From contig JAMJFZ010001258.1 of NCBI GenBank assembly GCA_026225945.1, positions 2,990,501 to 3,054,500 of the forward strand: a DNA stretch of 64,000 nucleotides. The letters run 5' to 3'. Below the pieces are notes generated by a model, which was not told where the DNA came from, did not search any database, and saw only the letters and a program-made list of their open reading frames with translations. Source of the DNA: Cricetomys ansorgei. Lineage: Eukaryota; Chordata; Mammalia; Rodentia; Nesomyidae. Positions 34,052 through 46,030 of the stretch are shown piece by piece. The position numbers were made by a program, and so were the translations under genes. How positions within the stretch are numbered: the first letter of the stretch is position 1; each line of letters opens with the position of its first letter.

Positions 34052-34118
34052 GCCACCTCTTTTCCCCACTTGAGCTTCCACTTGTCCCGCACACCACGAG
34101 GTCTTTCAGTGTCATTCA

Positions 34119-34318
34119 GGGCTAGAGGGGGGCTCAGAGGCCAAGAGCGCTCGCTACCTTCTCGGGGCTGGGTTCTGTTCCAGCGCCCATGTTGGCTGTC
34201 TTACCACCATCTGTAACTCCATCTCGAGAGACACGGACGCTTTCTGTCTCCACAGGTCCTGCACTCACGCGCACAGGCACGCCTCTAGACACAGACACAT
34301 AAATGTAAAACAATTTAA
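34119..34318 (+). mobile_element. B2 SINE, sense
   Basis: GGGCTAGAGGGGGGCTCAGA, AAGAGCGCTCGCTACC, TCTGTTCCAGCGCCCATG, CATCTGTAACTCCATCTCG and a CATAAATGTAAAA tail match B2 (tRNA-derived) in order. The CTCF-like CCCTCTTCTGG segment of young B2s is not preserved. Confidence 0.8.
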
Positions 34319-34330
34319 AGAACAGGATAC

Positions 34331-34640
34331 GGGGACCAGGGAGAGAGCTCTGCCAACACACTTCTGTTGGACGTGTGTGAGGACTCAGCCGTGTAAAAGT
34401 CAGGCAGCCCTGGAATTCCAGTTGTGGGAGGCGGAGACAGGAAGGTCCCTGCGACTCGCTGGACAGCTGGCCTAGCCTAAACAATGAGCTCCATGCCACA
34501 GTGAGAGACTTTGTTTCAAAGCATAGGGCGGACGGCTCCTTTGGAACAACACCCGAGTCTGTCTTCTGGCCTCCACATGTATGAGCGGACATGCGCTCAC
34601 ACACCTGCAACACACGTGCACCTGTACATATACAGATACA
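34331..34640 (+). mobile_element. B4-type composite SINE, sense
   Basis: A tRNA-like head (GGACCAGGGAGAGAGCTC) is joined to a B1-like middle (AGTTGTGGGAGGCGGAGACA, CTCGCTGGACAGCTGGCC, CAGTGAGAGACTTTG). The end is a TCTGGCCTCCACATG tail with CA-rich sequence. It lies 12 bases downstream of a B2 in the same orientation. Confidence 0.8.
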
Positions 34641-35149
34641 TGTAAATTAAAAAACCCAAAATGAAATTGCTATATAATTTAGGGACCATCAGTATTACAA
34701 TACATACTCTGAAAAATTCTTAGTTAAAATTTAAAGAGGGTGGTATATTGTGTAAATGTGTTCCAGAGAATGTGAATAGGTGTGTGTGTGTGTGCAGTGA
34801 GATTCACATATGAAAGAGTTTACAAGTATATACAACTAAAGTTAACACCGCTATACGATTAATCATGATTTCAATTGTCTTCTGTATGTTTAAAAATACT
34901 TGATAGACTTTCTCCAGTTGATTTTCATTTGTGCTGTGAACAGACACAACCTTGTTCTCAAAGAACCCTCACACAAAGCACGAGACACAAATCTACTGGA
35001 TTTAGTAGCTTACCCAGTGAGATGACTCGGGAGTATTTGTTTTCTGATGGGCACCAGAAGAAATAAAAGTCAGATTTGCTCAGTACAAGTCAGCCCAGGG
35101 GTGAGAGAAACCACAGTGGGCTCTTAGGGTGTAGAGGGCAGGTGCGGTG
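34641..35149. other. Unique AT-rich sequence
   Basis: No gene was seen. A short (GT) run occurs at 34780-34795. Confidence 0.45.
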
Positions 35150-35165
35150 CCCCCCCCCCCCCCCC
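35150..35165. repeat. Poly-C tract
   Basis: Sixteen consecutive C bases at 35150-35165. Length is prone to slippage and sequencing error. Confidence 0.9.
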
Positions 35166-35262
35166 GCCCAAGGAATTGGAGCTACTGTTATACAATCTTG
35201 ACATGCTAGGCAATCTCCTCGGGAACAGTGGCGTTTCAAATGACATGTGGTTCTCCCAATCT

Positions 35263-35284
35263 GTTTATTTATTTATTTATTTTT
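35263..35284. repeat. (TTTA)n microsatellite
   Basis: About five TTTA units ending in a T run. Confidence 0.9.
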
Positions 35285-35299
35285 TGGAAAAGACACAAA

Positions 35300-35900
35300 T
35301 TTTACATAAGTACTCTCTACTTATACAGCCACTGTTCATCATTTAATTATATGGCTAAAGCCAGGGATTACAACAGAGAGTGCACACAGATGTAATTATG
35401 GGATAAGTACCCAGTAATTTCTATTCTCTAAAGTGAAGCTTGAATGTTAATTAGCTTTAAGCATATTACTGTAGGTGCAATTATCAGGTAATCTTTGGGA
35501 ATGTGTACTTTTTGGATCAGTATTTATATAGGAAACCCTACGTAGTTAGTGAGGAACATGACTTTTTAAAACGCTGCAGACCTCTGTGTCTGGATATAAA
35601 GAGAGAGTGATTAGAGAAGTCAATTTCACTGGCATCTTATTGGTACTGCTCTGTTCCCATTGTTCTCCAGTAATTCCATCCCGCTAAATGCTCGGTTATT
35701 CACTATTCCTGGCTACTTGGGAGATTTGGAAAACCTGTCTATGAGCTGCATTCCCAAGCACAGAGCGCCCGGAGAAGCCAAGGCCCATCAAACGGAACCT
35801 GTCTCCAGCAGTTTGCATTTAAATATGAAACCGCAATGAAGTGTCCAGGTGGCAACATTTTTTGCTCCAGCAGCTGCAGCACCGACGCAGGAATTCAGAA
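35300..35900. promoter_or_regulatory. Candidate conserved non-coding element
   Basis: A repeat-free AT-rich block with homeodomain-like cores: GATGTAATTATGGG, GTTAATTAGC and CAATTATCAGGTAATC. It includes GGGTACTT-like and TTTAAATATG phrases and has low CpG. Its texture suggests constraint. No coding frame crosses it. Confidence 0.28.
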
Positions 35901-36631
35901 GCACAAGCCCAACAGATGAACGGCTCCCCATAATATTATCTCTGTAACATGCAATTTGTTCTCAACGATAATTAGATATTTAGAGAGAGAGACATAATTA
36001 GGAAGAAGCGCCGAATGCTTTCTGTTGTTGTTTGCTGGGACTCTCCTGACAGCAGAGGACCCGCTGTGGGAGCAACGCGGTTCTGCTGCTGGAGTTCTCA
36101 GCGGCAGCCCCTGTGAGAAATGGGTGCTTAAACATCCTGCATGGTGAAATAAAACCTCTCCAAACTCAAACCTTCTAGTCAATCAGCATGTTGTGGCTCC
36201 TATGCTCGAAAACGGGCCAGTGTCTGTTTACACTGCCTCACAGGCTCGGACTACCAAAAGAAAGACTGGGTGTAAGGACGTGAAATCCCCTTAGCCCTGG
36301 AACGCTGATGGCCGAGACAGCCGTGTGAGGAGAGGTGCCTGGTGGGGGTGTCTCTCCCCTCGCCCCTGTGACAGCTAGTTTCTTCTCTTCTTCAGATCCG
36401 GCATTGCTGCCAGCAGAGCCCACGTGTTTCTCTATGCACAGGTTTCCTTGGAATTTTATTTACAGAACCAGCAACTTGGTCCCTTCCAACCAGCGTGGTC
36501 ACTATCACGTTATCTAAGATGCATTTTCCGTGCTCACTGGCGGCGCCTCACCACGGGACCTGAGCAGGTGTGCTGTTCTTCCGGTTCCCACCAGGTTGTT
36601 AGCTCTGTTGATGAATATCCTTAAAATCACA
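35901..36631. other. Unique non-coding sequence
   Basis: No gene or repeat recognised. TTGTTGTTTGC near 36022 and CpG-richer DNA from 36230 to 36550 are the only textures noted. Confidence 0.45.
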
Positions 36632-36848
36632 GGGCTGGAGAGACAGCTTAACGGTAAGAGCACTTGCTGCTCTCACAGGGGACCCAGGTTCAGTTCCCAG
36701 CACACACTGGGTGGCTCGCAAACACCTGTAGCTCCAGTTTTATGGGGATCTGGTGCCCTCTTCTGGCCACTACGGACACTTGCATGCACATGATGCACAT
36801 ACTTAACACTAGGTATGTACATATACATTCCAAATAAGTAAATAAATT
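36632..36848 (+). mobile_element. B2 SINE, sense
   Basis: It begins GGGCTGGAGAGACAGCTTA and continues with AAGAGCACTTGCTGCTCTC, GGTTCAGTTCCCAGCAC, TGGTGCCCTCTTCTGGCC and an AAATAAGTAAATAAA tail. This is full length and the best-preserved B2 in the window. It carries the CTCF-like segment typical of rodent B2. Confidence 0.95.
36752..36766 (-). promoter_or_regulatory. B2-borne CTCF-like motif
   Basis: On the minus strand the bases read CCAGAAGAGGGCACC and differ from the CTCF core CCASYAGRKGGCRSY at one position (A for Y at position 5). Rodent B2 SINEs are known to have spread CTCF sites of this kind. Confidence 0.6.
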
Positions 36849-36861
36849 AATGGATACATCA

Positions 36862-37150
36862 TTTAAAAAAATCCATGTGAAATCAACCTTACTGTGCATC
36901 TTCCGTGGCTGGCTTATTTTGTCTGACTTCATGTCTGTCCAATTTATAACAATGATTTATTTATCCCAATGCTGTGTAATACTCCTTTGTATTAATATGC
37001 TATTTTTTGCCAATTACATTATTAATGGCTGTTAGTGGTATTTAGAATTTTTAGCTATTATTCAGTCATAAACACTCCTGTATAAATCCTTTGGTGCATG
37101 CATAGTCCTACTTCTAGAGATAAAATTTTCCTGCTAGCTCTGACAGTGGC
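36862..37150 (-). mobile_element. Old L1 fragment, antisense
   Basis: TTTATTTATCCCAATGCTGTG, AATGGCTGTTAGTGGTAT, GCTATTATTCAGTCATAAACAC, and ACTTCTAGAGATAAAATT follow the reverse complement of the region beyond L1 ORF2, the part reading about wobbling TATTC/ATTCA phrases. Diverged and non-coding. Confidence 0.65.
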
Positions 37151-38718
37151 AATTTGATCATGAATAGGCACAAGGGCTTTATTTCTGTAAAGTAAGAGAA
37201 GATCGCTTTTATTACAGATGTGTCTGAGATGGCGTGATGAGGTTGACAGACAGTGTGAGCTCCCACTGCAGTGTGGAGAGATTCTCTCCTGGGCATGCTT
37301 CTCAGATGGACTGGAAGGATATCTAAGGTCTATCGGGGCCTCCTACCATCTGCAAAAGCCTAACCCAGAAATGTTGCTCCACACAGTAGAATTTGGGATT
37401 AACAAGAGCTGTAGGCCTGAGCCCTTGACAGTCCATTGCAGTAGTGAGGGATCTGCGTGGGTGTCACAGACGGGGGACGTGAGCAGTAAACACTGGGGCC
37501 AGCAAGTTCAAACAGGGCTATGGTTACAAGGTAACCTTGGTTTATTCATGCGAAACGCTGAGAAGCACTAGTGTCTGTTAGTGGGGCAGGGAGCCCAAAA
37601 GGCTAGCTCTCTGGTCCGCCTCTCCATGCCCACCACACACCCAGCTCTGCTGGGCTCCAGAGGGAATTGTAATACATGTGCTCATTTCTTCACCTTTCAT
37701 TGTTTACGTCTTTACGTATCTAGGCTTCCGACAGCTCCACTTCTTCTCCCCAGGGACAATGCACACTTGTGAATTCTGGATGCTGCTTGTGGGGCACCGC
37801 CAGTCACCAACTGTGCTGGAACAGTTGCTGGCATTGGAGTTTCAGGGTGGGAGCCTGGAAAAACAGGTCAGGGCTGTGCACGATTTGTTAAGGAGGCTGA
37901 ACATTATCTTGTCAGAAGTGAGCCCTGGGAACCCATCAGTGACAAAACGGGCTATGGGCATTTGAGAGTTACCTCTCTCACCAGGTAGGGAATGAGCTGG
38001 TGGAGGCAAGGGCCCGAGGTCAGGACAGACATCTGGAGACAATAAATTGCGGTTAGTCGTACAGACCTTGGCCCTAATAGCTGCAAGGACTGGATCGCAC
38101 AAAGCCTCCAAGCCCCAGTTTCCGCATTTGCAAAGTGGACACAGCAGAGAGAGGTCTAAGTGGCTGTTGGCAGCAGAGCAGCACCCATGCCAGATCTCTT
38201 GCTTCCTGAACCACAGGAAGAGTCTTCGAGAAATCAGAAGTGAGGTCCACACAAGGGCCTGACTATATATAAAGCTCCCGGAGGAGTCAAATGTTGGTCA
38301 GGTAAGCCAGAGGGAGTGCAGAAAGACAAGACCTGGGGGAGGAAGCTATGGAGTCACATGACCAACCAATCACAGGTCACCATCTCACATGGGAGCTACC
38401 AGCAGGGTGCTGCAAACGCTCTGAAGAGCCAATCACTGTGCAGGAACTCTTGACACAAGGGTGTTAGCCAAGGGACTGAGCTTATTGCATGGAAGTGGTG
38501 TCTTGTTTAAATGACTTTGTGAATTCGAACCTTTGAAAATGGGTGTGGCACAGAACATAAGCTAGCATTGTGTTTTTATCTGTTAAAGTGCACATGGTCG
38601 TTTTTCTCATTCCTCTCCATGGAATCTCCCAACTCCCCAATGGGGGAACATTTGAGGGTCAGGAGAGAGACTCCCCTGCAAGGTCAGGGCTGGCGCTGCT
38701 GGTGCAGGAGCTTCCCAT
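37151..38718. other. Unique non-coding sequence
   Basis: No gene or dispersed repeat recognised. Frames of 117 codons (37218-37571) and 136 codons (37842-38252, minus) have no domain and are overlapped by other frames. Confidence 0.45.
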
Positions 38719-38935
38719 GGGGCGGGAGGTGTCAGGTTGGTAAAGTGCTTGGTGTGGAAAATAAGGCTCTGAGTTTGACCCCCAGCACCGCATACAAAGT
38801 GATCGGAGTGCTGGGGGTGGATCTTGGGAGCTCACTGGCCAGCCAGCCAGTTTTACTGGATCTGTGGCTTCAGCAAGAGACCCCATCTCAAAAATGTAAA
38901 GTATGCTTCCTCTCAGCAAGGGAGAGCCACCTAAA
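38719..38935 (+). mobile_element. B4-type composite SINE, sense, diverged
   Basis: TAAAGTGCTTGGTGTGG and GAGTTTGACCCCCAGCACCG form the tRNA-like part. GGAGTGCTGGGGGTGGATC, GGGAGCTCACTGGCCAGCC, and AGCAAGAGACCCCATCTCAA form the B1-like part. Confidence 0.75.
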
Positions 38936-40204
38936 CCAGGCAGAGAGACAGAGGAATAGGTTCTCCTTTAAGTGAGATAATGTGCTTTTCTCTCTCAGAA
39001 TTCTGCCCCCAGTGCAGTCCTACAGCACCATCTTGAAGTCTTTTTTTCTTCTTCTTTGTCTCTTTCAGGTGCTAGGCAGAGCCTAAGTATGCTTTCTCAG
39101 CTGCCTTGGGCATTTTCAGTCTTCTCGGAAGCTGTCTGTCCCATTTCACCAGACACTGGCTTAAAAGTAGCGTGGCTTTCTCTCTTCCTCCTCTCCATGT
39201 GCGCGGCTGCTTGTCTGTCCTGGGGTTCTTCTAACTGCTAATAAAGCAGCTGTCCTCACGAATTAAAAGTGTGTGTGTGTGCGCGTGTGCATGCGCGCGC
39301 ATGTGTACCTGCACAGATATCACAGGTGAGAACGAATTCCATGTTTCAAGGTGGCCAGCAAGATCTGAAACCGATTTGACCAAATGGTATCCTGCAGAAC
39401 AAAGGGTCTTCCATTTCTTCTGCACATCATAATCACACACACATGGCCTTCCAGCTAGACCTGCAGAGCCTGGCTGAGGCGTGTGTGGGGCGAGGACTGG
39501 CCCCTGCTCCACTTGAGGAGGGAAGGACACCGCAGGAAGGTTTCCTCAGCACTACTCCAGCCCTGCCTGTTTCCTCTCCAGACGGTGTCTGTGTCAGGAG
39601 GTACGCGAGGTACCTAGCCCAGTGCTTGGGAATGTACCCATACTCGGTAGTTTGCAACCCATGAATAAAACATGCCAGCGATTTACCTGCCAAGGGAAAA
39701 GTATCTCCAAGTCTTTAGAGGGAAGTTAAACCAACATGGCATTTGTGTAGATACATACTTGGCTGACATATTTCAAGTTAATTGTGTAAAACTTGGTTAC
39801 TGCTTAAATTACACAGAATTTAAATATTGCTAAACAATAGTTTTGTCCCCAAGGCTCAAATTACCCCATCCAGATATTATCAAGAGGGTATGTGAACATC
39901 GATATGCTTTTAGTTCAGACCATTCAGCTGATTTGTGAAATTAGCATACAAAGTAATGGGTTTTTGTGGCGTTTCCACCCGTACTTTGTTCCTGTTGGTC
40001 CTCCCTAAGCCCGTCTCGGCCCTCCTCCTGCCCCCAGTGCTCTCCCGCACCCGGAAGTCCCTTTCCACTTGCAGTCTCAGGTGTGACTTGTGGTTGCTTT
40101 GTACGTTACTGACAGAGACCCGCACTCACACCCGCACATACAGAATTAAAGCTGAGATCCACACGTGAGCAAGGTCATGTGACACTGTCTGAGCCTAGGC
40201 TAAC
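38936..40204. other. Unique non-coding sequence with one TG/CG repeat
   Basis: Apart from the repeat at 39269-39307 I see no gene or dispersed element. Confidence 0.45.
39269..39307. repeat. TG/CG microsatellite
   Basis: (GT)n followed by GCGCGTGTGC and ATGCGCGCGC. Short, alternating purine-pyrimidine, Z-DNA-prone. Confidence 0.93.
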
Positions 40205-40870
40205 CCACTCAATACAGTAATCACCATATCCGTGCCTCTGCCTGGGAATTTTATAATTTTACTTTTCTTCGCGGCCAAGTAGCTCCACTGTGTGCATGCG
40301 CCACATAGTGAGCGCATTAGGAACTCACCCACAGACGGGCATCTAGGCCGCTTCCAGTCCCTTGTTACCGTGAGCGCTGCAGCAAGGAACACGGATGGTA
40401 CGTGTGGGTGCTGGCAAGGCCTTTGCGTGTACATCCCGGAGTGGAGTGGCCGGGCCACACGGTTTTAAGTTCAGTTCTTGGAGAAGCCTCCTTGTGGATT
40501 TTCATGGCTGTGCTAGCGCACCGCCCGCCAGCCCTGATTCAGGGCCCTCTTTCCCCACATCCTCAGTGACACTTGTTTGCTTGACTATAGCTCTGCTGAC
40601 TGGGGTAACGTGGAATCTCCAAGTAGTCGCTATTTACATTTTCCTGGTGGCTGAGGGTGTTGAACACTTTGGAAACACTTATTGACCAGTGCATTTCTTC
40701 TTCTGAGAGCTGTTCATTCAGTTCATTGCCCATTTATTGATCGCCAGTTTTGCTTTTTGGGTGTTTGATTTGTTCAGCTCTTCACATATTCTGAATATTA
40801 ACCCATTGCCAAAGTACAGCTGGTGGCTCTTGCTAGCTTCTTATCAGCCGGCTTTCCCCGACTCACGTCT
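40205..40870 (-). mobile_element. Old L1 3-prime region, antisense
   Basis: The following phrases reproduce in order the reverse complement of the L1 3-prime region: AGTAGCTCCACTGTGTGC, GACGGGCATCTAGGCCGC, ACCGTGAGCGCTGCAGCA, TACATCCCGGAGTGGAGTGG, TTTCCCCACATCCTCAGTG, GGTGGCTGAGGGTGTTGAAC, TTCTTCTTCTGAGAGCTGTT, ATTCAGTTCATTGCCCATTT, TTGTTCAGCTCTTCACATAT, TCTGAATATTAACCCATTGCC. No coding capacity remains. Confidence 0.9.
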
Positions 40871-41849
40871 GTACGCGTATCTCCACACACTCATGCGCAT
40901 GTAAGTGCGTACCAGACCCATCTGAACTACGCCCACTCACACTCACACTCTCCAGTTGGAGGTTTGACGATCGCTTTTAAACACTCTTGGTCTCAGAAAA
41001 TCTACAGTCTTCCCACTGATTTCTAGAGCCATCTCTTAGGATCTGCTCAGACTTGGGAGGTATAAGGTTCTGCAGGCTGGCTCATTGCTATGCACTGGCT
41101 ACGTATTTTCTTTTAGGCTACATTCTAACATGGAGTGCCGTAGGAGACTCCACTCCTACTTGCAGAGAACAATATGACTTTCATTCTACCTGCTGCAACG
41201 TTGGGTGAGCCTGCACCTTAGCTCCAGTCACATGCAGGCCCTCTCTTCTCAATTTGCTTCTCAGGTTTCTAAGAAACCCGTAAGTGTTCTCTGCTGTAAT
41301 GCCATCTCAGAGCAGGCTATTCTCACATAACAGTTGCTCATTTTAGTCTGCAATTGCCTGTGGAGCACAGAAGCCGCATGACTCTTGGCTCTGATCCACA
41401 AGGCAGAAAATTTACTGGACTCTGTTTCTAATTGTCTACTATTCCTTTTAAAGAAAAAAAATCATTCTAGATAAATTGTTTAGCTGAAATGCTAGAAATG
41501 TTTGGAAGAGAAAAAAATGTTTCATTTCCTGGAACTGTCAGGGAATTTTTTAATTAAAACATAGTAGACTTATGGCTAAGAGAGCAGTCAGAGAGCAAAG
41601 GCTAGATTTCAGTTTACTGACCACTTAAAAATGCAAATTACAAAAAACACTTTAAAATTATTCCTAGTGTACATTATCTTAGCAATTAATTAACTGTGCT
41701 TATTACTGTCAGATCTCTTTAATTGTACACCAAGCATTCATTCATCGAATCTCTCTATGTCCACATAATAGTCCCCGTATCTCCCCCAATCTGGAATAAG
41801 CAAAGTGCTGGTTACATCCGAGGATGAGTACACACTGCCTTAGAGCTCA
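40871..41849. other. Unique non-coding sequence
   Basis: No gene or repeat recognised. AT-rich from 41440 to 41720. Confidence 0.45.
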
Positions 41850-42035
41850 GGATGAAACACTTTATAAACACTATCTCCTCTGAGTCTTTCACAGGCCTTA
41901 AGAGGGAGGTGCCATTATTATTATCCCTATTATTCAAGATAAAAATTAGAGCTGAGAAAGGCTGTATCTTCCCAGGGTAAAACACCAGGAAGTGATCCAC
42001 ACTCATCTGATTGGAAATCAGCAGTGCTGACATTT
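41850..42035 (-). mobile_element. MIR SINE, antisense
   Basis: ACTTTATAAACACTATCTCC, GAGGGAGGTGCCATTATTAT, TATCCCTATTATTCAAGAT, GCTGAGAAAGGCTGTATC, and CCAGGAAGTGATCCACAC follow the reverse-complement MIR in order. Confidence 0.65.
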
Positions 42036-42060
42036 TGATGGTTTCTATTCAGCTGTACTT

Positions 42061-43560
42061 ATACATCCTGGGCTGGGTGCAAAGGACACTTGACACTTGA
42101 CTCTGTTCCAGTTTCACCATGTCCCAAAGCTTCAGCCAGATTCCTTGTCTTCACATTGAATGTAGCTGGCATGATGCCCTGCCCCATTTTGGGCGTCACT
42201 TGTAGCAGTACACTATAATCTTTTACCCTCAATTCAGGGAAAGAGAAAGGAAGGGTAAAAAGAAACCTTCACTGCTCTTTTAGGTGGCCTTAATAGAGAA
42301 AGAAAGGTAGAAATCCTCACAGCCCTTTTAGGCTGTCCTAAGCTTGGAAAGGAGGAGCTGACAATGAATCAATCTAGTGTCTCAGCTCACTATCTGCAAA
42401 CCCAATCTCTCCCACTGATGTTCTATGCAATAATCAATGAACCAATGATAGACACAAACCAAACACCAAACAACCAACTAACAACCAACAACCTGCCCCG
42501 ACTCTTGGGACTTCAGCCCTTATATAATCTAAGCAAAAGTTCCCATGAATCCAAGCAGCACAGAATAAGAAGAACAAGCTACACATTGCAAAACAGCAGC
42601 ACCTAATCAAATTATAGCCACTGGCATCGAACATTCCAAACCAAACTCATCATCATCCTTTACACCTGGGATAGGAACAGAAACCTACTTCAAACACCAT
42701 TTTGCATTTTTAAGGAAACCAAAACAACAAAAATTTCTTCCAAGCTTCTTGCTATGCCTGGTTAAAATTTATTTCCTTAAAACTGAATTTTAATCTTAGA
42801 TCCCAGTCCCAAACCCATAATATAGTTTCTGGTGAAGGCCTTCTTAGTATCTTCTCTAGGATGTTCTACTTAGACTCTGTCCAAGTCCAGAATGTCATTA
42901 AAAAAAAAGCCTTCATTGTCTGCTGATGTCATATAACTTCTGATAAGTGTTCTTCTCTCATATCAATGTTTTACCTTTTGTAGAAATGGAAGATTCATTT
43001 ATTTATTATCAACCCGGGGGAAGGTTCTACTTCCCTTGAGGGAAGTATTATCTGCATTTGTTCTGTGCTCCTGAAATGTGTTGATGGTTGATATTCTTTT
43101 TCAACAGTGCCTAATATTTGGGAGATGCTTTCTTAGGAGATGTGGGTAAGGATAAACCCCATCTTCCAAGTTTCCCAAGTCACTACCAAATGACAACCTA
43201 AGAAGGCAAAGGCCTTGAGGACAGTAGGGACACAATCTCCCTGCATGAGACAGGCATCACGACACAGGTATCTCCTGATGCTGATAGGTATGAGAGCACA
43301 GAAACTTCAGTAGAGGCAGGGCAGTCAGAGAGTCAGTCAGCCTGGAAGTGCTCAGCCCCACAATAGTAAGGCTCTTCTGGGTACATTCTGCTTTCTAAGG
43401 AAGCCACGAGGTGGAGTCAAGATGCCAGGAAGGGCATCACTAACATTCTGAATGAAAACAGATCAAGAAGACACAGTGGGGGAGAGAGCTGTAGCATCTA
43501 CCCTAGTTAAGTGGCATGGATTGGTGCAGGGAATCTTGGAGTAGAAGGATGGAAGAGGAG
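42061..43560. other. CpG-depleted 1.5-kb block of unknown origin
   Basis: I count only six CpGs in 1500 bases, against about 20 in 500 bases at 21221-21720. It contains a weak internal repeat (CCTTCACTGCTCTTTTAGG, about 57 bases before CCTCACAGCCCTTTTAGG) and a short inverted repeat ACTTCCCTTGAGGGAAGT at 43029-43046. It could be an old, unrecognised retroelement or LTR that lost its methylated CpGs. The gene content is nil. Confidence 0.4.
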
Positions 43561-44859
43561 TATGCCCTGGGCACCGTTACAGGTCTCTATCGAACCTCCG
43601 AGACTGTTGCTCTGGGGGTCAGAACCTTGTCTCTAGTCAACACAGCGGCTCTCTGTACCCCGTTGAATACCCTCAACTGATCAATGAAAGCATTGGTTAT
43701 TTTTTTGTGGATTCTCAATATTATTTCTCTTACTTAAAACTAAAATTAATACAGTCATTTAATAAAAATTTCATCTACTAGTGTGTATACTCACCCCTTT
43801 GATGGTTTGATAACCAAAAAAAAATCAGAATGCTTAGTAGAGTAGCTCACAGGCCAAAGCTTGGAGCGACAAAATGTCTTCTCCTTCTGGCTCAAGAAAT
43901 CTTGCTCTCCCTTTTCCCAGCCAAAAGGTATCCCAGGGCAAAAGTCCAAGAAATAATAAACACTGACGTGCTAAAATGCAGCTTGAACCAAGTAAGTTAA
44001 CTGCTTAATCGTGGAATTTCAAGGCTGAACATGTGAGAGGACGTGGTTGGTGGGCTGACTTGGGCGGTAGGGGAGGACAGACCATAGCTTGTAAAATGAC
44101 TGAGTGTGCGGCCCCTCACCATGAAGGGCTTGGGTGGCTGTCAACAGTACTCACTTGTATCTTGCAGAGGAATCCAGTGGGAATTGAAACACCCCCAGGA
44201 GACTCTCCTACTCTCTGCTACCTTAGGGTCTGGGTCTTGGATCCTGGTCCTTCTTGGCAGTAGCTTGTTCTCACTGTGGCACTGCCTGTGACTTACAGAA
44301 ACACACATCTGCTGACAGTGCAGACCGAAGCTGTATGAAGGTCACAGCCAAGCCAACAGGTAGACAGATGAACAAATACCGTTCCGAAGCCAGCCGTATC
44401 AGGCATGCAGGCTTCCACTGATTAGCTCGCTGTTGCATGGCTATTGTCCCCCATCTCAGGGTACTTATCTTCCAAAGTGGAAAGCAATGAAAAGGCACTG
44501 AAATGCGAATGGAAGGGTGCTCTTTAAATGGCCAATAAACGGTGTTCGTGGTTAGACTTTAAGGAGGAGCAGCTATGCTGTAATATGAAAATTCCCAGAA
44601 AATCCAGGCTTCCCAGAGATCGAGCGTTGATTTACATATGCGAACCGAGGGGATGTTTCCCTCTTGGGTCTGTCACTATTTTTCTGACAAATGCTAGAAA
44701 ATTTGGCAAAGTGAAGCAGCTGCTGATTTACTGTCACTTCCTCTGGGTTCCTGCAGTCAGGACATAACAATATCTACAGGAAACTGCAAATATTCACTCT
44801 ATTTCAATTAGTTCTTGCCATACAGCCCATTGCCTCTTCAGCCAACTCAGAAAATATGA
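43561..44859. other. Unique non-coding sequence
   Basis: No gene or repeat recognised. AT-rich at 43690-43830, otherwise balanced. Confidence 0.45.
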
Positions 44860-46030
44860 CTTTTAGCATTGCTTAAGCTGCTTGACTTTCGAGATAAGCA
44901 CCGAACTAGCTAGTCATTCCGCAGCAAGACTGGCTTCTTCCTGTCTTATCAGTTTACCTGCTGCTGTTTATTTAACTTCGTTTGTGATGAGCTCTCACTT
45001 CTTTTTGTCTGTTTGAATCCTGACTTGATATTAATTTGTCTTTACCTTTAGGTTAACACAATCTACCTCTGTGACCCAGAGTTGAATTTTTTCCTTGAAT
45101 GAGCTTGTCTAAATACAAACCTCAGAACCGAACAGTGCCTACTTGCGAGTAAGACTTATAAGCTGGCACAGTCCCTATTAGGCTTTTGAACGTTTAGCAA
45201 GAGAGAGCCCCAACGTCTCCCTGTCAACATTTTCTCCCAAACTACAAATTGCTCATGCATTAGAAATTCTCTGGAAACGGTATAAAAAGGCTCTGAAGTG
45301 AATGTATTCTTGTACTGCGGGTCTGCAAGTCAGGGTAATTTCAGAATATGCCACATATGCTAAGAGATGGCAGATGCAGGAATTGGATTTAACCATAGAT
45401 GATAACCCAATTTTCTCCATGGCTCTGTAACTCAATCAGTCTTTAATGGCTTCTTAGATAAACAGATGGATGTCATCAAAAGGCACGGGATGATGAATCT
45501 GATTGGTGCCTGAAGAATTTGCTCGGCTTTATCCCTGAACAAGCGAAAGAGGAAAGGCGGAGCACTACACTTAAGCCCCAGCATGGGAGTTTAAATTATT
45601 CGCTCAAAAACAGTTGTATTTCCCCAGTGGTATAATATTAAAAACAACAAGAATGCAGCATGCAGGAAGGACAATACATCTTTTTAATTAGGCTTCTCCT
45701 TTTGGAGACTTACACTGTTTGGTCTAGCTGTGTTTACTCTGCTTTAGTTGATTCCGTTTATTTTCATACAGACTTCCAAATACTCAATTAAAGCCCCTTA
45801 GAAGATTATGAATTTCAATTATCCAGGATAGCCTAGACTTTACAGACTCTCAGGCCATGGCCACTTCTGCTAGTCAAGCACTTCCTGTTTGCTCAGACAG
45901 CTTCTTGGCTGGGATGCTGTCTATGTGCCGAACTGTTTATTAAGATCACTCGGCAGAATTAGATTTCAAATGGCTTATTGTCGGAAGTCATCTTCACGAA
46001 GAACCTGAACGGTTAAATTCAGGACACACA
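44860..46030. promoter_or_regulatory. Long repeat-free AT-rich block, candidate conserved non-coding DNA
   Basis: About 1.2 kb without any recognised SINE, LINE or tandem repeat. Low CpG, with cores such as GATATTAATTTGTC, TTTTTAATTAGGC, AAATACTCAATTAAAGCC and TTCAATTATCC, plus GCTGTGTTTACTC-type forkhead-like phrases. Repeat exclusion of this length in a repeat-rich window suggests constraint. No frame looks coding. Confidence 0.28.

Noticed and set aside
34119..34180. tRNA-like A- and B-box sequence
   Set aside because: It belongs to B2 SINE heads (also 36632, 11826 and 60886), which are tRNA-derived but do not fold as functional tRNAs.
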